DNA from: an uncultured Bacteroidales bacterium | GTDB taxonomy: Bacteria; Bacteroidota; Bacteroidia; Bacteroidales; Paludibacteraceae | Assembly: GCA_903929065.1 (NCBI GenBank) | Contig: CAIYTJ010000482.1 | Location: forward strand, 1 to 8,262 | Length of the DNA stretch: 8,262 nt | Direction of reading: 5' to 3' | In this document: piece after piece, positions 5,015 through 8,262 of the stretch | Layout of the letters: each line of letters starts with the position of its first letter | Position numbering within the stretch: the stretch's first letter is position 1 | Notes under the pieces: model-generated | Told to the model about the DNA's origin: nothing | Databases searched by the model: none | Seen by the model: only the letters and a program-made list of their open reading frames with translations | Translations under genes and position numbers: made by a program

Positions 5015-7759
5015 TTAATTAAAAATTAGCTTTCCTGAATAATTTTTGCCGTTATTTGTAATAGTAACTATATAAACTCCTATATCATTTGGGATATTCA
5101 TAATTGTTGAGGATGCAGTAATTTGTTTAGTCAACAGTTTTTGACCTAGCACATTACTAACAGAAACAGAAGCGTCCTTACTAACTAATTCATTGCAATT
5201 AATTGTGATTTGATTTGCAGAGCTTTTGTAAATAATTAACTTACCATCAGAAACTAAATCAGTTGTTTTAGTAGAAATTGACGCTGATTTGAAAATTATA
5301 CTAAACCTGGTCGTTGAATTTGTTATATCTGAGCTAAAACTGTAAGGAGAATTGGTTATATCAGTTTCAGGGTTCAATACATTCTGATTATCATTAAGAA
5401 TTACTCTGATGCTTGAGTCGAAATTAGTTATTTCGCTCGCTCTTATAGAAAAAGTATTTTGCTGTCCGGTAGTGAATCCCAATGGAATTTCAGTATCCAA
5501 AGGCACTGTATTCATTCCGTTAATAACGAGTTGTTCACTCCCAATTGCAGTGTAAATTTCTGGGATTGAAGGATTTGCATTACTCATTTTATCCGAATCA
5601 TATTGATCGTAATCATTAGAAGCTTTTGGATTAGAATACAATACAGTTTCATCGCTATATGTTCCATCTGACACCTGCAAACGAAGAACTTGTTGATTGA
5701 TATTTTTTATAGCTGGAGTCCTGAATTTATTATTGACGTTATCCTGATGAGTGCGGTTAGCATTCAACAAATTTAGTGTTGCCGTAGATTTTCCGTTTGC
5801 AACCCGCACCCAAAAGGCCTGCATAGGTGGTATGCAATTTGATACAGCCAATCCGCTGTTTCCAGTACTAACACCACTTGGAATATTATAAGTATCAAAA
5901 ACATATCCACCATTATAACTTCTATACCAATAACTTTGAATAATATCAGTATTTGAAGCCAAATTATCAATATTAATGAATGATGGATATGGATTTCCAA
6001 CTAAATTAAAGCCTTCTTTGGTTTTTCCGGCTGTGCGTGTTAATCCGATTGATTTATCACCAGTATTAAGTGCCGTTCCAGTAAATGTAATTATTGAAGT
6101 GCTTGCTGCTTGAACGATATATCCTTTCATCATTGTTGCTGCTGTTCCAGAACTTACACTTTCCCAATATGCAGTAGCAGGAGCGCTGTAACCAGTATTA
6201 TTTCCGGGTTCATCATATTTGTAATAGGTATAACCAGAAGGTAAATTCCCGGACACAGGTGATGATATATACCAGTTTCGGGTAGAAGCGAGATTTTGTT
6301 GAACCGTAGCAGCACCTGTTGTTCCACCAATAGTTGGAGGTGTGAGAATAGTTGCTGTACCGGAAGCATCTGATAATAAATTCAATGTTCCGTTGTTAGT
6401 TAATTCGGTATTAATGCTTAAATGCTTAGATGCGCTTATTGTTAGTGTTGCACCAGAGCCAATAATCAGACTTCCTGTGGCAACTCTGTTTTCGTTAACT
6501 TGTACTGTTCCAGAATTGACGGTAATATTCTGTGGGATTTCAGTAGTTGACCAAGTTTTATCTCCTGAGTTTACCTGATAAGTAGCGCCAACCCCCTGGT
6601 TGAATTTAAGTATTGCCCCTGTCCCGTAAAAACCATTTGGAGGATCGGTAGATATATATCCACCCGAACCAATTTCCAGTGTTCCTGTCAATGATGTCCC
6701 GGCACCAAAGGAAGCGCCTACATTGGAAGAGCCACCAGTTTTATTTAATGTAATATTTTGAAAAGCAATAGTTCCTGAAATACCTTGAATTGCATCGCCG
6801 CTAGCAGGAGCTCCGGTAAAAACAACAGTTGAACCTCCTGAACCATTTGACCAGCTTCCACTATTGTTTAATGTAGTTATTGTACCGGCAGAAGATTTTG
6901 AAATCGTAAGAGTTCTTGGTGTTACATCACTGGCGGTAAAAGTTCCTCCTGAATTAATGGTAAGTCCTGAAATAGTTGCATTCCCATTTAATGTTATATT
7001 ATGACCCGATTGAATTGTAATTGATGAAGCTGATATGTCCGGCACCAATGTGGCTGTTCCCCAATTTACATTATTAGGAGATGACTCCCATGAACCAGCC
7101 GTATTCCAATTACCAGTTGCTTTTGAACGATAATTATCTGTAGCTGATGAAGATACTGTAAATGTAGCGGTAACAGCAGCATTATCAGCTTGATTCCAGG
7201 AACCACAATTATATCTCAACTGACTATGAGAAATAATTTCAAAATTGTAAACACCGGGAGCCAATCCACTTAAAAGATTTACACTTGAACCATCCCAACC
7301 GACCCTTCTGTTATTTCCGGAACTACATTGAACATCCTGAACAGAGCAAGCTGAACCATATCCACCAACATTAAAAGTACTGGTTGCAGAAGCAGGTCTA
7401 GATCCACTTTGTAACCAAATTCTATATTCAACTTGCCCTGTTACAAAATCTGCATTATCAGTCCAACCATCAATGACCATACCGTTCAAAACCAATGCCG
7501 AAACAGACCCAAAATTGTATGTATTGAAGGCTTGAGCACCATTTAAAGTGTACCATGAACAAAAACTATCATTATTAAATCCTGAATTTACAATATAGGG
7601 AGTTTTTGATGCACCGTTTTTCTGGATTATGACTCCAGTATTACCATAACCACCATTTGCAGATACTTGCTGACTAAATAAAAATCCAAAAATCACGATT
7701 GAAATGAATCTCCAGTTTCTTCTGGAAAACGAATAAAGGTGTAAAATGTTCTTTTTCAT
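5015..7759 (-). CDS. Large secreted surface protein with type IX secretion sorting domain
   Basis: This 914-aa protein starts with ATG at 7759. A Sec-type signal peptide covers about residues 1-34, with hydrophobic core FISIVIFGFLF and likely cleavage after QVSA. Residues 35-205 form a probable beta-rich module with four cysteines (C67, C138, C145, C185). Residues about 208-480 are Ser/Thr/Gly/Asn-rich and repetitive, with recurring ITINSGG- and LIIGSGATLT-type strands suggesting a beta-helix or stacked beta fold. Residues about 490-665 carry a block common in Bacteroidota secreted proteins (GYIVQA, FTGTALNTGD, GFNLVGNPYPS, MQAFWVRV). The C-terminal 75 residues match the T9SS type A sorting domain (VSVSNVLGQKL, then GVYIVTITNNGKNYSGKL). 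The protein should cross the outer membrane by T9SS and be anchored or released. No catalytic motif was recognised, so adhesion or a structural role is only a guess. It is co-transcribed with the 60-aa peptide 7 nt downstream. Confidence 0.88.
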   Translation of the reverse strand: MKKNILHLYSFSRRNWRFISIVIFGFLFSQQVSANGGYGNTGVIIQKNGASKTPYIVNSGFNNDSFCSWYTLNGAQAFNTYNFGSVSALVLNGMVIDGWTDNADFVTGQVEYRIWLQSGSRPASATSTFNVGGYGSACSVQDVQCSSGNNRRVGWDGSSVNLLSGLAPGVYNFEIISHSQLRYNCGSWNQADNAAVTATFTVSSSATDNYRSKATGNWNTAGSWESSPNNVNWGTATLVPDISASSITIQSGHNITLNGNATISGLTINSGGTFTASDVTPRTLTISKSSAGTITTLNNSGSWSNGSGGSTVVFTGAPASGDAIQGISGTIAFQNITLNKTGGSSNVGASFGAGTSLTGTLEIGSGGYISTDPPNGFYGTGAILKFNQGVGATYQVNSGDKTWSTTEIPQNITVNSGTVQVNENRVATGSLIIGSGATLTISASKHLSINTELTNNGTLNLLSDASGTATILTPPTIGGTTGAATVQQNLASTRNWYISSPVSGNLPSGYTYYKYDEPGNNTGYSAPATAYWESVSSGTAATMMKGYIVQAASTSIITFTGTALNTGDKSIGLTRTAGKTKEGFNLVGNPYPSFINIDNLASNTDIIQSYWYRSYNGGYVFDTYNIPSGVSTGNSGLAVSNCIPPMQAFWVRVANGKSTATLNLLNANRTHQDNVNNKFRTPAIKNINQQVLRLQVSDGTYSDETVLYSNPKASNDYDQYDSDKMSNANPSIPEIYTAIGSEQLVINGMNTVPLDTEIPLGFTTGQQNTFSIRASEITNFDSSIRVILNDNQNVLNPETDITNSPYSFSSDITNSTTRFSIIFKSASISTKTTDLVSDGKLIIYKSSANQITINCNELVSKDASVSVSNVLGQKLLTKQITASSTIMNIPNDIGVYIVTITNNGKNYSGKLIFN

Positions 7760-7793
7760 AAACTATAATTTTAGGATTTTATTTATCAATTTA

Positions 7794-7801
7794 CAAAAAT
7801 A
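7794..7801 (-). promoter_or_regulatory. Candidate -7 box of the surface-protein/peptide transcript
   Basis: TATTTTTG on the minus strand fits TAnnTTTG. It lies 34 nt before the ATG at 7759 and is followed by an A/T-rich leader without a Shine-Dalgarno sequence. No good TTTG -33 box is seen upstream, and the surrounding region is so AT-rich that a chance match is possible. Confidence 0.4.
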
Positions 7802-7879
7802 TATATGATTAATAAATAATGTACTCGTCTGTCATTAAATTATTTATAAAATAAGTGCAATCGTTTGCGTTGACATTAT

Positions 7880-7917
7880 AAAAAAACTCCGAACCCTTTT
7901 CAGGATCCGGAGTTTTT
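7880..7917 (-). terminator. Intrinsic terminator of the tRNA-Ser gene
   Basis: A 10-bp stem (7882-7891 AAAAACTCCG pairing with 7908-7917 CGGAGTTTTT) encloses a 16-nt loop. On the minus strand it ends in a run of seven T residues (7886-7880). It begins 2 nt after the tRNA 3' end, so it should stop tRNA transcription before the surface-protein promoter. Confidence 0.82.
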
Positions 7918-7918
7918 G

Positions 7919-8005
7919 CGGAAGCTACGAGATTCGAACTCGTGGTACGGTTGCCCGTACGTCAGTTTAGCAAACTGGTGGTTTCAGCCACTCACCCAAA
8001 CTTCC
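7919..8005 (-). tRNA. tRNA-Ser (anticodon GCT)
   Basis: The minus strand folds as an 87-nt class II tRNA. The acceptor stem pairs GGAAGTT with AGCTTCC (one G-T pair), and the discriminator base is G. The D arm is GGT-GAGTGGCTGAA-ACC, the anticodon loop is TTGCTAA with GCT reading AGC/AGU serine codons, and the T arm is ACGAG-TTCGAAT-CTCGT. The long variable arm GTACGG-GCAA-CCGTAC is typical of tRNA-Ser. The outermost anticodon-stem pair (27-43) is a C-A mismatch, leaving four good pairs. CCA is not encoded and must be added after transcription. Confidence 0.95.
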
Positions 8006-8025
8006 AAACTTTGCTTTAGCGGGTG

Positions 8026-8056
8026 CAAATATAGGAAAGGTTTTTTGATTATCAAA
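8026..8056 (-). promoter_or_regulatory. Consensus Bacteroidota promoter for tRNA-Ser
   Basis: On the minus strand TTTG at 8056-8053 is followed, after a 19-nt spacer, by TATATTTG at 8033-8026. This is an exact match to the TTTG-N19-TAnnTTTG housekeeping promoter pattern of Bacteroidota. The -7 box ends 20 nt before the mature 5' end of the tRNA, leaving a short leader for RNase P to remove. Confidence 0.8.
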
Positions 8057-8070
8057 ACCGTTTTTGGAAA

Positions 8071-8091
8071 TTTACTATTTACTATTTACAA
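8071..8091. repeat. Three tandem 7-bp TTTACTA units
   Basis: TTTACTA occurs twice (8071-8077, 8078-8084), followed by an imperfect third copy TTTACAA (8085-8091). It lies between the tRNA promoter and the stop of the MurJ fragment, in a very AT-rich stretch. No function is apparent; it may be slippage-derived or mark a junction. Confidence 0.6.
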
Positions 8092-8092
8092 T

Positions 8093-8262
8093 TTATATTT
8101 TAATACTTGACAATCTGATAATTAAAACAAAAATTGCAATTTTCACAGGGGTTTTAATATCTTGATTTGCATAAAACCCTGGAGCAAATACCTTAACTAA
8201 AATTAACCCCATTAAACCTACTGAATAAGCAACCAATGCTCGTGATGTCATTATTACTGAGA
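8093..8262 (-). pseudogene. murJ: Fragment of MurJ (MviN) lipid II flippase, truncated at its 3' end
   Basis: On the minus strand a frame enters from the right edge and reads 55 codons to a TAA at 8095-8093. It includes TSRALVAYSVGLMGLILVKV and then FAPGFYANQDIKTPVKIAIF. This is the very characteristic MurJ stretch around transmembrane segment 10; E. coli MurJ has AYSVGLIGLIVVKV, then APGFYSRQDIKTPVKIAI as I recall it. MurJ flips lipid II across the inner membrane for peptidoglycan synthesis and is normally about 500 aa, with well over 100 residues after this motif. Here similarity fades after VKIAIFVLI, and the last residues, IRLSSIKI, do not look like MurJ. The gene is therefore truncated, frameshifted or joined wrongly. 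The likeness to proteobacterial rather than Bacteroidota MurJ is notable. The upstream part lies outside the window, so whether the gene is otherwise intact is unknown. Confidence 0.75.

Noticed and set aside
7700..7759. Possible Tat signal (SRRNW) in the surface protein
   Set aside because: The twin arginine is followed by N-W-R rather than x-F-L-K, and T9SS substrates use Sec; a basic n-region of a Sec signal peptide explains it.
7919..8091. tRNA-Ser as attachment site of an integrated element
   Set aside because: Integrases usually recombine at the tRNA 3' end; here the odd MurJ fragment is on the 5' side, no integrase is seen, and no duplicated tRNA end was found.
7916..8110. Plus-strand 64-codon frame
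   Set aside because: It runs through the tRNA-Ser gene and its promoter, so it is not a protein gene.
1..8262. CRISPR arrays, insertion sequences, rRNA, riboswitches
   Set aside because: No regularly spaced repeats, transposase motifs, rRNA segments or recognisable riboswitch structures were seen on either strand.

Overview
The window looks like an AT-rich Bacteroidota genome fragment (Bacteroidales-like). The reasons are a secreted protein with a type IX secretion sorting domain, promoter -7 boxes of the TAnnTTTG type, gene starts without Shine-Dalgarno sequences, and PabB/PabC proteins of the type I associate with this phylum. No database search was possible, so family calls rest on motifs read from the sequence.

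Layout. Bases 1-1321 (+) hold the 3' part of pabB and a complete overlapping pabC-like gene, which make p-aminobenzoate for folate. They converge, with a 5-nt gap, on a minus-strand block running from 7759 down to 1327. In transcription order this block encodes: (i) a 914-aa T9SS-exported surface protein; (ii) a 60-aa peptide 7 nt behind it; (iii) a strong hairpin terminator; (iv) a new -7 promoter box followed by a PqqD-like small protein; (v) an HprK-like P-loop kinase; (vi) an ABC exporter with a fused N-terminal S26-type (Ser/His) peptidase domain. Genes iv-vi are tightly packed (10-nt gap, then a 23-nt overlap).

The most interesting reading is that items ii and iv-vi form a ribosomally made, modified and exported peptide system. 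The 60-aa peptide would be the precursor, PqqD the leader-binding element, the HprK-like protein a peptide kinase, and the S26-ABC fusion the maturation and export machine. The peptide ends in serine, which recalls the HprK-like kinase of the paeninodin lasso-peptide cluster that phosphorylates a C-terminal serine. No lasso cyclase, B2 protease, radical SAM or lanthipeptide enzyme is present in the window. Substrate and product are therefore inferred.

Upstream of the surface protein (higher coordinates) lie a tRNA-Ser(GCT) gene on the minus strand with its own consensus promoter and terminator, a short TTTACTA tandem repeat, and a 55-codon fragment of the lipid II flippase MurJ running off the right edge. 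The fragment stops far short of the usual MurJ C-terminus and resembles proteobacterial MurJ. This end of the window may be a pseudogene, a transferred piece or an assembly misjoin.
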